From the NCBI RefSeq assembly GCF_002222595.2, contig NZ_CP022413.2, positions 2,790,001-2,854,000 on the forward strand: a stretch of DNA of 64,000 bases, in the 5' to 3' direction. Shown here in pieces: positions 51,240 through 60,211 of this stretch. This stretch comes from Blautia hansenii DSM 20583. GTDB lineage: Bacteria; Bacillota; Clostridia; Lachnospirales; Lachnospiraceae. Positions within the stretch are counted from its first letter, which is position 1. Every line of letters starts with the position of its first letter. The notes below the pieces were generated by a model that was given only the letters and a program-made list of their open reading frames with translations, made no database searches and was not told the origin of the DNA. The position numbers were made by a program, and so were the translations under genes.

Positions 51240-52607
51240 TTATATAATCATGGTAATTACACGGAACACGAACAGTGCACATACCACGTACATAATCGGA
51301 TGAATTTTCTTAATCTGACCTGTACATACTTTAATACCAAACCATGCCAGCATACCGAACATAATTCCGTTTGCAATAGAATATGTAAGCGGCATGATTA
51401 AAAATGCCAGATATCCGCCTACGCAGTCTGCGGTATCTCCTTCAAAGTGCATCTTTTTAATAGATGACGCCATGAAAAATCCTACAATAATCAGCGCCGG
51501 AGCTGTTGCAAATCCCGGAATTGCAAGGAAAATCGGTGACAGAAACAGGGAAACTAAGAACATAAATCCTGTTGTCATAGCTGTAAGACCTGTCTTTCCG
51601 CCTTCTGCAACGCCTGCACTGGACTCTACAAAGCTTGTAATGGTAGAAGTACCCATCATAGAACCTGCTACTGTACCTACCGCATCTGCCATAAGCACAC
51701 GTCCTACACGGGGAAGTTTGCCGTCTTTGTCCAGAAGGTTTGCTTTATCGGCAACGCCGATAACTGTTCCGATTGTATCAAACATATCTACAAATAAGAA
51801 TGAAAATACAATAATTACAAACTGTGATAAGTTTTCTCCAATCCAGCCAAAATCAAATTTAAAGAATGTCGGTGCAATGGACTTTGGAATAAAGGAAGAT
51901 GCTGTAAAAGACGGAATTAAAGAAAGAGCTCCCGCTTCCGGCTCTACTACATACCATCCTATCATTTCTGCGCCAATACCTAAAACCCAAGTAATGAGAA
52001 TTCCCCACAAAATATATCCCTTCACCTGAAAATGATACATCACCGCAGTAATCAATACACCAATCAGACACAACGCCACTCCCGGTTCAGAAAAGTCGCC
52101 TAATTTTACCAGAGTAGACTCATCTGCTACCACAATGCCTGCGCCCTGAAGTCCGAGAAATGCAATAAATAAACCAATACCTGCCGTAATACCGTATTTC
52201 AGGTTTGCAGGAATTGCATTTACAATGCTTTCACGCACTTTAAAGAAAGATAAAAGGATAAAGATAATTCCTTCTACTAAAACGGCTGCAAGCGCCACTT
52301 TCCAAGGCTCATCCATACCCTTTAAATCGCCACCACATACAGTAAATGCAAAATAAGCATTCAAGCCCATCCCTGCGGAAAGGGCAATGGGATAGTTCGC
52401 CCAAAAGGCCATAATGAAAGTTGCCAGAGCAGATGCCAATGCTGTTGCTGTAAAGACCGCACCGGAGTCCATACCACATACAGGATTTCCCAGCAAGCTT
52501 GGGTTTACAGCCAGAATATACGCCATGGTAAGGAATGTTGTCATACCGGCCATAATCTCTGTTTTCACAGTGGTATTATGCTCCTTCAGTTTAAAAAATT
52601 TCTCCAT
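51240..52607 (-). CDS. NCS2-family purine permease (guanine/hypoxanthine type)
   Basis: A 455-residue membrane transporter of the AzgA-like subgroup. It begins MEKFFKLKEHNTTVKTEIMAGMTTFLTMAYILAVNP, with ASALATFIMAFWANYPIALSAGMGLNAYFAFTVC and GTVAGSMMGTSTITSFVESSAGVAEGGKTGLTAMTTG as family marks. It likely imports guanine, hypoxanthine or adenine with protons. The start at 52607 has AGGAGG upstream. I saw no purine riboswitch in front of it. Confidence 0.93.
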   Translation of the reverse strand: MEKFFKLKEHNTTVKTEIMAGMTTFLTMAYILAVNPSLLGNPVCGMDSGAVFTATALASALATFIMAFWANYPIALSAGMGLNAYFAFTVCGGDLKGMDEPWKVALAAVLVEGIIFILLSFFKVRESIVNAIPANLKYGITAGIGLFIAFLGLQGAGIVVADESTLVKLGDFSEPGVALCLIGVLITAVMYHFQVKGYILWGILITWVLGIGAEMIGWYVVEPEAGALSLIPSFTASSFIPKSIAPTFFKFDFGWIGENLSQFVIIVFSFLFVDMFDTIGTVIGVADKANLLDKDGKLPRVGRVLMADAVGTVAGSMMGTSTITSFVESSAGVAEGGKTGLTAMTTGFMFLVSLFLSPIFLAIPGFATAPALIIVGFFMASSIKKMHFEGDTADCVGGYLAFLIMPLTYSIANGIMFGMLAWFGIKVCTGQIKKIHPIMYVVCALFVFRVITMII

Positions 52608-52711
52608 GTTTTTCCTCCTAAAATATGAAATGCTGCAACCTCTCCATTCTATTAGGAAAAACAACTTTCGTCAAGCAATCTGAACGATTTAACGAATTAT
52701 TAGGCTTTTTG

Positions 52712-53287
52712 TCAAAAAACTCCTTGTATAAAAATTTCTATTCCTATCAATAACAAAATAACTCCGCCAAAAATCTGAGATTTTCCGGAAAGCTTTGTTC
52801 CGAATTTGCGCCCAATCCGAATACCGGCTGCACAAATCACGAAAGTAACTGCTGCAATCACAACTACTGCCAAAAGCATCATTCCCCAGTTGTATTCTGC
52901 AATGGTAAATCCCACAGATAAGGCGTCAATGGAAGTAGCAATTCCCTGTATCATAATTTCCGTTGCTCCCACAGTCTTTGCCTGTTGTGTGTCACCATCC
53001 TCATGGCGCCCTTCAAAAATCATTTTTCCACCGATATATGCCAGCAAAATTAGAGCTATCCACGGGATACACTTCTCAAAAGCTGTAAAATACTGCACAA
53101 TGGTATGCACGCACAGCCATCCAAGAAAAGGCATTACTCCCTGAAATACTGCAAAAACTCCTGCCATGCCGTACATCCTAGTTTTCTTCATTCTAGGCTC
53201 ACTCAATCCATTTGCCATAGAAACAGAAAAAGCATCCATGGCAAGCCCTACTCCCAACATTGTATTGTTCAGTAAAAACGATATCAT
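52712..53287 (-). CDS. mntP: Manganese efflux pump MntP
   Basis: A 191-residue six-helix protein. Both family repeats are seen: GVGLAMDAFSVSMANGL (first Asp) and GIATSIDALSVGFTIAEYNW (second Asp), with GGKMIFEGR and RIGRKFGTKLSG. It exports Mn(II). The gene is controlled by a yybP-ykoY manganese riboswitch with a terminator immediately upstream. Confidence 0.95.
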   Translation of the reverse strand: MISFLLNNTMLGVGLAMDAFSVSMANGLSEPRMKKTRMYGMAGVFAVFQGVMPFLGWLCVHTIVQYFTAFEKCIPWIALILLAYIGGKMIFEGRHEDGDTQQAKTVGATEIMIQGIATSIDALSVGFTIAEYNWGMMLLAVVVIAAVTFVICAAGIRIGRKFGTKLSGKSQIFGGVILLLIGIEIFIQGVF

Positions 53288-53323
53288 GTTCTTCCTCCTG
53301 TTGTAAAATTACTTTCTTATGCA

Positions 53324-53446
53324 ATAAAAAAAGACGCATGTATAACCTGACAGTTACACATGAGTCTTGCAATTTAAAGCAAGCCAGACCATAAGGTCAG
53401 TATGTTGACTTGCTGCGCATTCTTACGCCTGCTACTCCCTCAAGGA
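53324..53446 (-). promoter_or_regulatory. yybP-ykoY manganese riboswitch with terminator (mntP leader)
   Basis: On the minus strand the aptamer has CTTGAGGGAGTAGC (53431-53444), a hairpin, GCAAGTCAACA, CTGACC..GGTC and TGGCTTGC, closing with GCAAG (53366-53370). These match the conserved yybP-ykoY elements GGGAGTAGC and GTCAACA. Then AGACTCATGTGTAAC pairs with GTTATACATGCGTCT (two mismatches) before TTTTTTTATT, a transcription terminator whose 5' arm overlaps the P1 closing strand. Mn(II) binding would favour readthrough. Confidence 0.9.
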
Positions 53447-53514
53447 AATCACTTTTCATATTATAAGCTTTTTCCTTAGGAGAAGCAAGGCTTTTTTCAT
53501 TTTACAAAAAAGTT

Positions 53515-54273
53515 CTACAATACCGATTTCACCAGCATCTTTGTATACTCGTCTTTTGGATACATAATTACTTCATCCGGCGTTCCCTCTTCTACAATTT
53601 TGCCGTCATTCATAACCAATACACGGTCGCAAAACATCTGCACCAATGCCAGATTATGACAGATAAAAAGATACGCAAGATTTCGTTCCTTTTTCAGCTC
53701 CCTTAAAAGCTCTATAATCTGCTGCTGCACAGTCACATCCAAAGCGCTGGTTGCTTCATCGCAAATTACAATTTGAGGTTTTACCGCCAATGCTCTGGCA
53801 ACAGCGGCTCTCTGGCACTGACCTCCGCTCACTTCATGAGGATATCTCTCATAAAATTCCGAAGAAAGACCGCATTGTTGCAGCAAACATAAAGCTTCCT
53901 TCTTCGCCTCTTTTTTTGAAAGCCCTTGATTTCGCAGGCTTTCTCCAATTCCGTCACCTAAGCTTCTTCTGGGATCAAAAGAGGTAACCGGTGATTGAAA
54001 AACCATCTGAATATCTTTATAATAAGTACGCAATTTTTTCCCTTTTATCTCTGTAACATCCTGTCCGTCTAAGAAAACACTGCCCTCCGTAGCATCAATA
54101 AGACGGGAAATTATCCTTGCCAATGTACTTTTTCCGCTTCCCGACTCTCCTACAATTCCCAAAGTTTCTCCCGGATAGAGCTGAAAACTCACATGGTCTA
54201 CTGCTGTAAAGTCAGACTTTCCTTCTGTAACAAATGTTTTTGTTAAATTTTTTATTTCTAAAACCGGTTTCAT
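53515..54273 (-). CDS. Peptide/nickel-type ABC importer, ATP-binding protein (second)
   Basis: A 252-residue ATPase of the DppF/NikE/OppF type. Walker A is GESGSGKST, Q-loop MVFQSP, signature VSGGQCQRAAVARAL (with Cys in place of Arg) and Walker B VICDEATSALDVTVQQQI. Last gene of the seven-gene importer operon, directly abutting its partner ATPase. Confidence 0.93.
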   Translation of the reverse strand: MKPVLEIKNLTKTFVTEGKSDFTAVDHVSFQLYPGETLGIVGESGSGKSTLARIISRLIDATEGSVFLDGQDVTEIKGKKLRTYYKDIQMVFQSPVTSFDPRRSLGDGIGESLRNQGLSKKEAKKEALCLLQQCGLSSEFYERYPHEVSGGQCQRAAVARALAVKPQIVICDEATSALDVTVQQQIIELLRELKKERNLAYLFICHNLALVQMFCDRVLVMNDGKIVEEGTPDEVIMYPKDEYTKMLVKSVL

Positions 54274-55056
54274 CTATGCCCTCCGCAACTTTGGCACTGC
54301 TGCCAGCAATTTTTGTGTATATTCCTTCTCCGGGTTATTTAATATTTTGGCAGCTTCTCCGTATTCAACTATGTGCCCGTCTTTTAGAACCAAAACTGTA
54401 TCTGCCATTGCCGATACGACTCCGATATCATGCGTTACCAGAATAATTGCCGTTCCAAAAATCTCTCTAAGCTGAAGCATTTCCTGTACGACCTGACGCT
54501 GCACTGCCACATCCAATGCACTGGTGGGTTCATCTGCCAAAAGTATCTGCGGCTGCATAAGCATTGCAAGGACAATCCCCACTCTCTGGTTCATTCCGCC
54601 GGATAATTCAAAAGAATAACTATCCCAAATCCGTTCTCCGTCCTTAAAATTCAACTTTTCAAACAATTCCAGCGCCTTTTCCTTCGCCTCTGCCTTACTT
54701 ATTTTTCTATGTGCACACATACTTTCATATATTTGCTCTCCAATAGTTCGAATAGGGCACAAAGAAGCGCCTGCATCCTGAAAAATCATGTCGATTTTTT
54801 CTCCTCTGATTTGTCGCAGCTCTCCCTCCGGTAAATCAGGAATGTCCTTTCCCTCAAACCAGATATCGCCCTTTGTCACCATTCCTCCGTTTCCAAGAAG
54901 TCCCATCGCAGCCTTTAACAGGGTACTTTTTCCACTGCCTGACTCTCCTACAATTCCCAAGATTTCTCCTTCATGGAGGACAAAGCTGTTATCATGTATG
55001 ACCGCTTTTCCGTTAAAACAAACTTCCACGGATTGATAGCTTAATATTTCCTTCAT
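54274..55056 (-). CDS. Peptide/nickel-type ABC importer, ATP-binding protein (first)
   Basis: A 260-residue ATPase of the DppD/NikD type with Walker A GESGSGKST, Q-loop MIFQDAGASLCPIRTIGEQI, signature LSGGMNQRVGIVLAM and Walker B LLADEPTSALDVAVQ. The start at 55056 follows AAGGAG. It pairs with the next ATPase, as usual in the DppD/DppF arrangement. Confidence 0.93.
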   Translation of the reverse strand: MKEILSYQSVEVCFNGKAVIHDNSFVLHEGEILGIVGESGSGKSTLLKAAMGLLGNGGMVTKGDIWFEGKDIPDLPEGELRQIRGEKIDMIFQDAGASLCPIRTIGEQIYESMCAHRKISKAEAKEKALELFEKLNFKDGERIWDSYSFELSGGMNQRVGIVLAMLMQPQILLADEPTSALDVAVQRQVVQEMLQLREIFGTAIILVTHDIGVVSAMADTVLVLKDGHIVEYGEAAKILNNPEKEYTQKLLAAVPKLRRA

Positions 55057-55084
55057 AGTGCTTCTCCTTCCGACAGAAACCATT

Positions 55085-56665
55085 CTATTCTGCCGGTGCT
55101 AAATCTACCGTAATTTCATAAAAATCACATGGATGAGCGGTAAGTCCTGTTACATTTGCCTTGCTAATCATGCTCATCTTTAAGTGAGAACAAAATACAA
55201 AAGCATTATCATCCAAAATTGTCTGCTGCATCTCTACTGCCAGCTCTCCTCTGCGTTCTGTGTCAAAGGTTTTTGCCATTTCTGCCTCTAACTGTTCTAA
55301 TTTGTCACTGTGGTAATGACCATTGTTTACTGCTGAGCTGTCCAGACAATGTGTCGTAAAGAAATATTCCGGATCTCCGGTAGGCGCTGTTACCATAGCG
55401 CTGGCATATACGTCCCATGCAGAAGAGTCTGCTCGAATACTGTTATGGTCTGCTGTGCTGTTAATTACAACGTCCATACCAATCTCCTTTAACGTAGCCT
55501 GCACAGCTTCTGCCAGCAATGGAAGCTCCTGACGGCTCGGATAAGTAAGCCAACGAATTTTCAAAGCTTGTCCGTCTTTTTCACGAATTCCGTCTCCGTC
55601 TAAATCCACCCATCCGGCTTCCTCCAGCACCTTCTTTGCCTCCTCGGGATTATAACTTTCTGTTGTAACTGCATCTCCGCCAAAAGAGAAGTTTTCCGGA
55701 TAAGTTCCCACTGCCGGATAACCGTTTCCGTCTAATAAAGTATTCACAAAGCCTTCTTTATCAATTCCCATAGCAATCGCTTTGCGCACTGCTGCATCTT
55801 GGATAATCGGACTTTCAAAATTCATGTGAGCAAAAAATGCACGACTTGTGGCACAGCTTGAGAAAGTATATTCATCATTTTCAAACAGTGGATAGCTTGC
55901 GTAAGGCATACCATAGGCAGCATCTATTTCACCGGACTGCAATGCCATGGTAAGGGTATCTCCGTCTGAAATAGTACGGACGGTAATCTCATCATATCCC
56001 GGTTCTCCGTTCCAATATTCCTCATTCTTTACCAATTTAAGTTCTTCTCCCGATACCAGAGACTCTGCTTTATACGGTCCTGTGCCCGCTACAATTCCGT
56101 CCTCTGTCACTCCTGCCGCAACGTCTACGATACAACCGTATGGATCGCTGAGATAGTTTAATAATGTTGGTTTTGGCTCTGTTGTCTTAATCGTAACAGT
56201 TTGTCCCTCTGCCGTAATCGTATCAATCATTAAATCGCCTTTTGCGCGCTCATGTACTTTGACCAAATCCTCCAGACACTCTTTTACAGCCTGACCATCC
56301 ATAGCTCTTCCGCTGGTAAATTTCACATTATCCTGCAATGTGATTTTCCAAGTCAGTTCATCTACATTCTCATAGCTTTTTGCCAGCCAAGGCTGGATTT
56401 CCATGTTGTCTGAATATTTAAAAAGTGTCTCTCCGATACCATATCGAATACAAGCCCAGCCGGAATAGGTATTATGTGGGTTCACGTCAGGTTCTTCATT
56501 TTCAGGATTAAAGGTGGTATCTCCGAATACAAACGTCTTTTTTCCTGTTTCCGCTGTTTTTTCCGTATCTGCTTTCTTGGTATCACCGGAAGAACAGCCT
56601 GCCAAAAGCCCTGTTCCCATGCACACTGCCAAAAACAATGCGGATATTTTTTTCATTTTTCTCAT
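55085..56665 (-). CDS. Family 5 substrate-binding lipoprotein of the importer
   Basis: A 526-residue SBP_bac_5 lipoprotein with lipobox LLAGC. Typical parts are IETLFKYSDNMEIQPWLAKSYENVDELTWKITLQDNVKFTSG and FVNTLLDGNGYPAVGTYPENFSFGG ... AKKVLEEAGWVDLDGDGIREKDGQALKI. It catches the substrate outside the cell and passes it to the permeases. Families of this type bind peptides, or nickel and other metals bound to small chelators (NikA, CntA). The bound substrate cannot be read from the sequence. Confidence 0.92.
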   Translation of the reverse strand: MRKMKKISALFLAVCMGTGLLAGCSSGDTKKADTEKTAETGKKTFVFGDTTFNPENEEPDVNPHNTYSGWACIRYGIGETLFKYSDNMEIQPWLAKSYENVDELTWKITLQDNVKFTSGRAMDGQAVKECLEDLVKVHERAKGDLMIDTITAEGQTVTIKTTEPKPTLLNYLSDPYGCIVDVAAGVTEDGIVAGTGPYKAESLVSGEELKLVKNEEYWNGEPGYDEITVRTISDGDTLTMALQSGEIDAAYGMPYASYPLFENDEYTFSSCATSRAFFAHMNFESPIIQDAAVRKAIAMGIDKEGFVNTLLDGNGYPAVGTYPENFSFGGDAVTTESYNPEEAKKVLEEAGWVDLDGDGIREKDGQALKIRWLTYPSRQELPLLAEAVQATLKEIGMDVVINSTADHNSIRADSSAWDVYASAMVTAPTGDPEYFFTTHCLDSSAVNNGHYHSDKLEQLEAEMAKTFDTERRGELAVEMQQTILDDNAFVFCSHLKMSMISKANVTGLTAHPCDFYEITVDLAPAE

Positions 56666-56694
56666 TTGTTCTTTCTCCTTTTCTAAATATTTTC

Positions 56695-57558
56695 TTATTT
56701 TCTGCTGTTACGGGGATCTAAATAATCCCTTAAGGTATCTCCCAAAAGATTAAAAATAACTACAATAATAAAAATCGCAATTCCCGGCCCGATGATTACC
56801 CAAGGATAGGTTTGCAGCATGCTTCTTCCACCGCTCATCATATTCCCCAGTTCAGCAACCGGAGGCTGTGCTCCCAGCCCCAAAAAGGATAATCCTGCTA
56901 GCTCCATCAGCATTGTTCCGATATCCAGCATAGCCGTAACTAAAATCGGTCCTATACAATTCGGCAGAATATGCTTCACTATCACCTGTATGGAATTATT
57001 TCCGGCAAGCTTTGCGGCAGCAATATAATTGACGCTCTTTTGTGCCAGCGTCTGACTTCTGGCAATTCTGGCATATTTAGGCCAACTGATAACTGCCAAC
57101 GCCAATACCGCATTATGTAGCCCTCCGTTTAATAATGCTGCAATAGCAAGCGCAAAAACCAAACCCGGAAATGCCAGACATATATCGGAAATACGCATGA
57201 TTACAGAGTCCCAAATACCTCCATAATAACCGCATAAGACGCCTACCGCAGTTCCAATCACCGTGATAATCACTACCAGAGAAAGTGTTGCCAAAACACT
57301 TGTCTGAAGCCCTACAAGAATACGTGAAAACATATCCCTGCCAAACCGGTCTGTTCCGGCAGGATGTGCCGCACTTGGCGGGCGCAATGACATGGCGGTA
57401 TCCTGTGCATTTGGATCATAGGGGCAAAGCTGCTGTGCAAAAACAGCAACCAAAAGCAACGCCAGCGCTAAAATCAGGAAAATAATCAATCTGGTTTTCG
57501 TGTGATTTTTCTTAATCTTCTGTTTTCGAACAGATGGCACTCTATTCTCTACGCTCAT
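56695..57558 (-). CDS. Peptide/nickel-type ABC permease (DppC/NikC type)
   Basis: A 287-residue permease with the N-terminal HPAGTDRFGRDMFSRILVGLQTS motif of the DppC/NikC class, and the EAA-like loop ARSQTLAQKSVNYIAAAKLAGNNS..VKHILPN. Its ATG overlaps the DppB-type gene by 4 bp. A basic N-terminus (VRKQKIKKNHTKTR) precedes the first helix. Confidence 0.93.
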   Translation of the reverse strand: MSVENRVPSVRKQKIKKNHTKTRLIIFLILALALLLVAVFAQQLCPYDPNAQDTAMSLRPPSAAHPAGTDRFGRDMFSRILVGLQTSVLATLSLVVIITVIGTAVGVLCGYYGGIWDSVIMRISDICLAFPGLVFALAIAALLNGGLHNAVLALAVISWPKYARIARSQTLAQKSVNYIAAAKLAGNNSIQVIVKHILPNCIGPILVTAMLDIGTMLMELAGLSFLGLGAQPPVAELGNMMSGGRSMLQTYPWVIIGPGIAIFIIVVIFNLLGDTLRDYLDPRNSRK

Positions 57559-58499
57559 GCTTTTTCACCTCCTAATCGAATTCTTGGATCCAGAATACGG
57601 TAGGAAAGGTCTGTGATTAAATTCACACATACATAAATAATTGCCATCCAGATAACATACGCCTGTATCATGGGATAATCCCTCATATTGATAGCATCTA
57701 CCGCCAATTTACCTACTCCGTCCCACAGGAAAATGGACTCCACAATAGCTGTACCGCCCAGCAAGCTTCCGATAGAAAGAGTCAGTAAAGTAAGAATTGT
57801 CACTAAGCAGGCTCTTAAAACACTTTTCCATAAGGTAACCGAGAAGCGCACGCCCCTTGCTTTTGCGCCAATTACATAATCCTTGCTCAGTTCATCTAAA
57901 ACCGCAGCCCTCACCTGTCGAAGGTACTTCGCAGACATGGCAATGGCAAGTGTAAAGCTGGGCAGCGCAACACTTTTTATGCTTACTTCCGTAGCGATAA
58001 CCGGAAAAACTTTCATACGGATTGCAAAAAAATACATAAGCAGCAACGCCACAAAAAAGTTCGGCATACTGTTGCCTATGAAACTGCAAACACGAATAAG
58101 GTAATCTGTAAAACGATTTTGCTTTACAGCAGCCAATACTCCCAAAGGAACAGAAATAATTATAGTAAGCAAAATGGAAACCACTGTAAGCAGTAAGGTT
58201 GCCGGAAGCTTAGAAATAAAGGTTGGGAAAACTTCTTTCCCTGATATATAGCTGGTTCCCATATCTCCCTTCAGTAAATTTCCAAGCCATACAAAATACT
58301 GTGTTAAAAATGGTTTATCCAAGCCTAATTCCGCCCTTGCCTTATCCATTACTTCTTCTGAAACCACCATACCTGTATTTTCCATCTTTTGCATTACTGC
58401 GTCACTTCCGGCAAGACGCATCATCCCAAAGGATAAGAAAGTGATTACCAGCAAAATAGGAATTAGCTGTAACAGTCGTTTGACTACATATTTTTTCAT
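57555..58499 (-). CDS. Peptide/nickel-type ABC permease (DppB/NikB type)
   Basis: A 314-residue permease starting MKKYVVKRLLQLIPILLVITFLSF, with LGLDKPFLTQYFVWLGNLLKGDMGTSYISGKEV and the EAA-like loop VLDELSKDYVIGAKARGVRF. The start at 58499 follows AAGGAG; an upstream in-frame ATG at 58520 lies inside the preceding gene. It is separated by only a base from the fusion enzyme gene. Confidence 0.92.
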   Translation of the reverse strand: MKKYVVKRLLQLIPILLVITFLSFGMMRLAGSDAVMQKMENTGMVVSEEVMDKARAELGLDKPFLTQYFVWLGNLLKGDMGTSYISGKEVFPTFISKLPATLLLTVVSILLTIIISVPLGVLAAVKQNRFTDYLIRVCSFIGNSMPNFFVALLLMYFFAIRMKVFPVIATEVSIKSVALPSFTLAIAMSAKYLRQVRAAVLDELSKDYVIGAKARGVRFSVTLWKSVLRACLVTILTLLTLSIGSLLGGTAIVESIFLWDGVGKLAVDAINMRDYPMIQAYVIWMAIIYVCVNLITDLSYRILDPRIRLGGEKA

Positions 58500-58500
58500 T

Positions 58501-60195
58501 CTACTCTCCTTTCCGCACATAAATCATAAAAAGAGGATCCGGATTGTAAAATTCATCTTTCTCTATATAAATTCTCTGGCTCACATGAAAATCAATCTTC
58601 AATTCTGCCGCCCCCAGTTTGCCAAGAGCTCCTACATCCCATGCAGGGCGCTGATAAGAACTGATGGGAAGCTGTCTCTTAATTTCCTCACACTCCTGCA
58701 AAAGTTCAAATCCCAACTGATTATGCGCATGATTTTGAGGTAACTGAGAAGTATCAGAGCAATCACTTATTCCATAATTGGCGTCAAAATTCAAAAGGCA
58801 GCCGCCTTTTTTCAAAACTCGCAGCCATTCACTGTATGCCCTTTCTGCATCCGGCAATGTCCATGTAAGGTTTCTGGAAATGACCATGTCAAAAGCTTCA
58901 TCTGCAAATTCTAAATTTTCTGCATCCATGACCTGAAATGTGCAATCTGCCTTTTCCTCTGCCGCCAATTCCTTTGCTCTTGTTATCATATCCGCTGTCA
59001 AATCTACACCGATAACCTCATGACCCTGCTGCGCCATTAAAATAGTAAAAAAGCCGGAGCCACAGCCTACGTCAAGAATTTTCAATTTTTTCTTTGGAAC
59101 ATATTGCAAAATTTCCTTCAGCCACCTTTGGGCTATATCATCGTGTAATTCTGCACGCCTTTGTTCCTGAAAACTGTCGCTTCTCTTTGTCCAATATTCT
59201 GTAATTTTCTGCTTTCTGTCATCAGACTCTTTGGAAATTTTTCCATAAGCAATCATAGGACCGCCTTCTTTTACCTGTAAGCTTCCTGTCTGGTACAGAA
59301 TAACTCCGTCATATTCTGCCCTGCTGACTTCCAGAACTCTGCCTTCATAATCCTTGACTACACCAAGCACTTCTCCCTGCCGTATCATTTCTCCCGGCTT
59401 TTTATAGGGATACCACATTCCCATTTTTGTGGCTGCCTGATAGCTGACATCTGTCACTTCAAGAGGGTAATAATTTCTATAATCCTTCTGTCCCAAATAT
59501 CCCCCCAGACAGCACAGAATATTTCTGACATCTCTTCTGGTAGAATGGGCTTCTTCCTTTGTCCATCCTCCCATCTGTCCTCTCTCAATTAAAACAGACG
59601 GTATACCCAGACAAGCGGCATAATTATAACATCCTCCCTTTGCTACGCTGGAGCGTACCATATATGGCACATCTGCCTGCTCTGCCATTTTCCTTGAAAT
59701 TTCTACTACATCCGTTTCTGCTATACCTGCATAATAAATGTATGGCGTTAATTGTTCATAGCTGTCCCCGCTATGTAAATCAATATAAAAGTCCGCACAA
59801 GGAAACAGTTCTTTTTCTATGGCATACGCTAATCGTTCCATTTGGCTTCCTGTTTCTTTCCCCGGAAATACTCTGTTTAAGTTCACGCCATCTTCAAATC
59901 CTTCACTGCCGCTGCGCATTTCAAATGCCTGTCGATTGACTACCTTTATAATTACAATCGTACCGACGATTTTCTCAATTTTCAAATGCTCTGCCAGTTC
60001 TATGGAAGATTGTATTCCCACATATTCCGCTCCATGAATACCGGCTGTAATCAGCACGGTCTTTCCTGATTTTTTACCGTTTAAAACGGTTATCGGCAGT
60101 TCAAATTCGCCATTTCCGATTAAAATATAACCACTTTTCTTTTCACCCGGCTCTACCTGAAAATCCCCGAGGCAAAACGTTTTGTTTCTCTCCAT
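58501..60195 (-). CDS. Fusion: aspartoacylase/AstE-type metallohydrolase plus SAM methyltransferase
   Basis: A 564-residue two-domain enzyme. Residues 1-325 are a zinc carboxypeptidase-like domain of the AstE/AspA family: the zinc ligands H54 and E57 (AGIHGAEYVG), NLNRVFPG (105-112), H141 (DLHSGD) and the catalytic Glu at E204 (VLIERGQMG). Residues about 330-564 are a class I methyltransferase: LDVGCGSG (374-381), VIGVDLT and RNLTWTLPDAERAYSEWLRVLKKGG. The methyltransferase half resembles the separate enzyme encoded upstream. It adjoins the DppB permease gene by a base. The likely role is deacylation and methylation of one small molecule, perhaps the importer's substrate. Confidence 0.88.
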   Translation of the reverse strand: MERNKTFCLGDFQVEPGEKKSGYILIGNGEFELPITVLNGKKSGKTVLITAGIHGAEYVGIQSSIELAEHLKIEKIVGTIVIIKVVNRQAFEMRSGSEGFEDGVNLNRVFPGKETGSQMERLAYAIEKELFPCADFYIDLHSGDSYEQLTPYIYYAGIAETDVVEISRKMAEQADVPYMVRSSVAKGGCYNYAACLGIPSVLIERGQMGGWTKEEAHSTRRDVRNILCCLGGYLGQKDYRNYYPLEVTDVSYQAATKMGMWYPYKKPGEMIRQGEVLGVVKDYEGRVLEVSRAEYDGVILYQTGSLQVKEGGPMIAYGKISKESDDRKQKITEYWTKRSDSFQEQRRAELHDDIAQRWLKEILQYVPKKKLKILDVGCGSGFFTILMAQQGHEVIGVDLTADMITRAKELAAEEKADCTFQVMDAENLEFADEAFDMVISRNLTWTLPDAERAYSEWLRVLKKGGCLLNFDANYGISDCSDTSQLPQNHAHNQLGFELLQECEEIKRQLPISSYQRPAWDVGALGKLGAAELKIDFHVSQRIYIEKDEFYNPDPLFMIYVRKGE

Positions 60196-60211
60196 ATATT
60201 TGTATCTCTCC

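Noticed and set aside
52608..52711. Purine riboswitch before the NCS2 permease
   Set aside because: The conserved purine aptamer loops and P1 stem are not found in this stretch.
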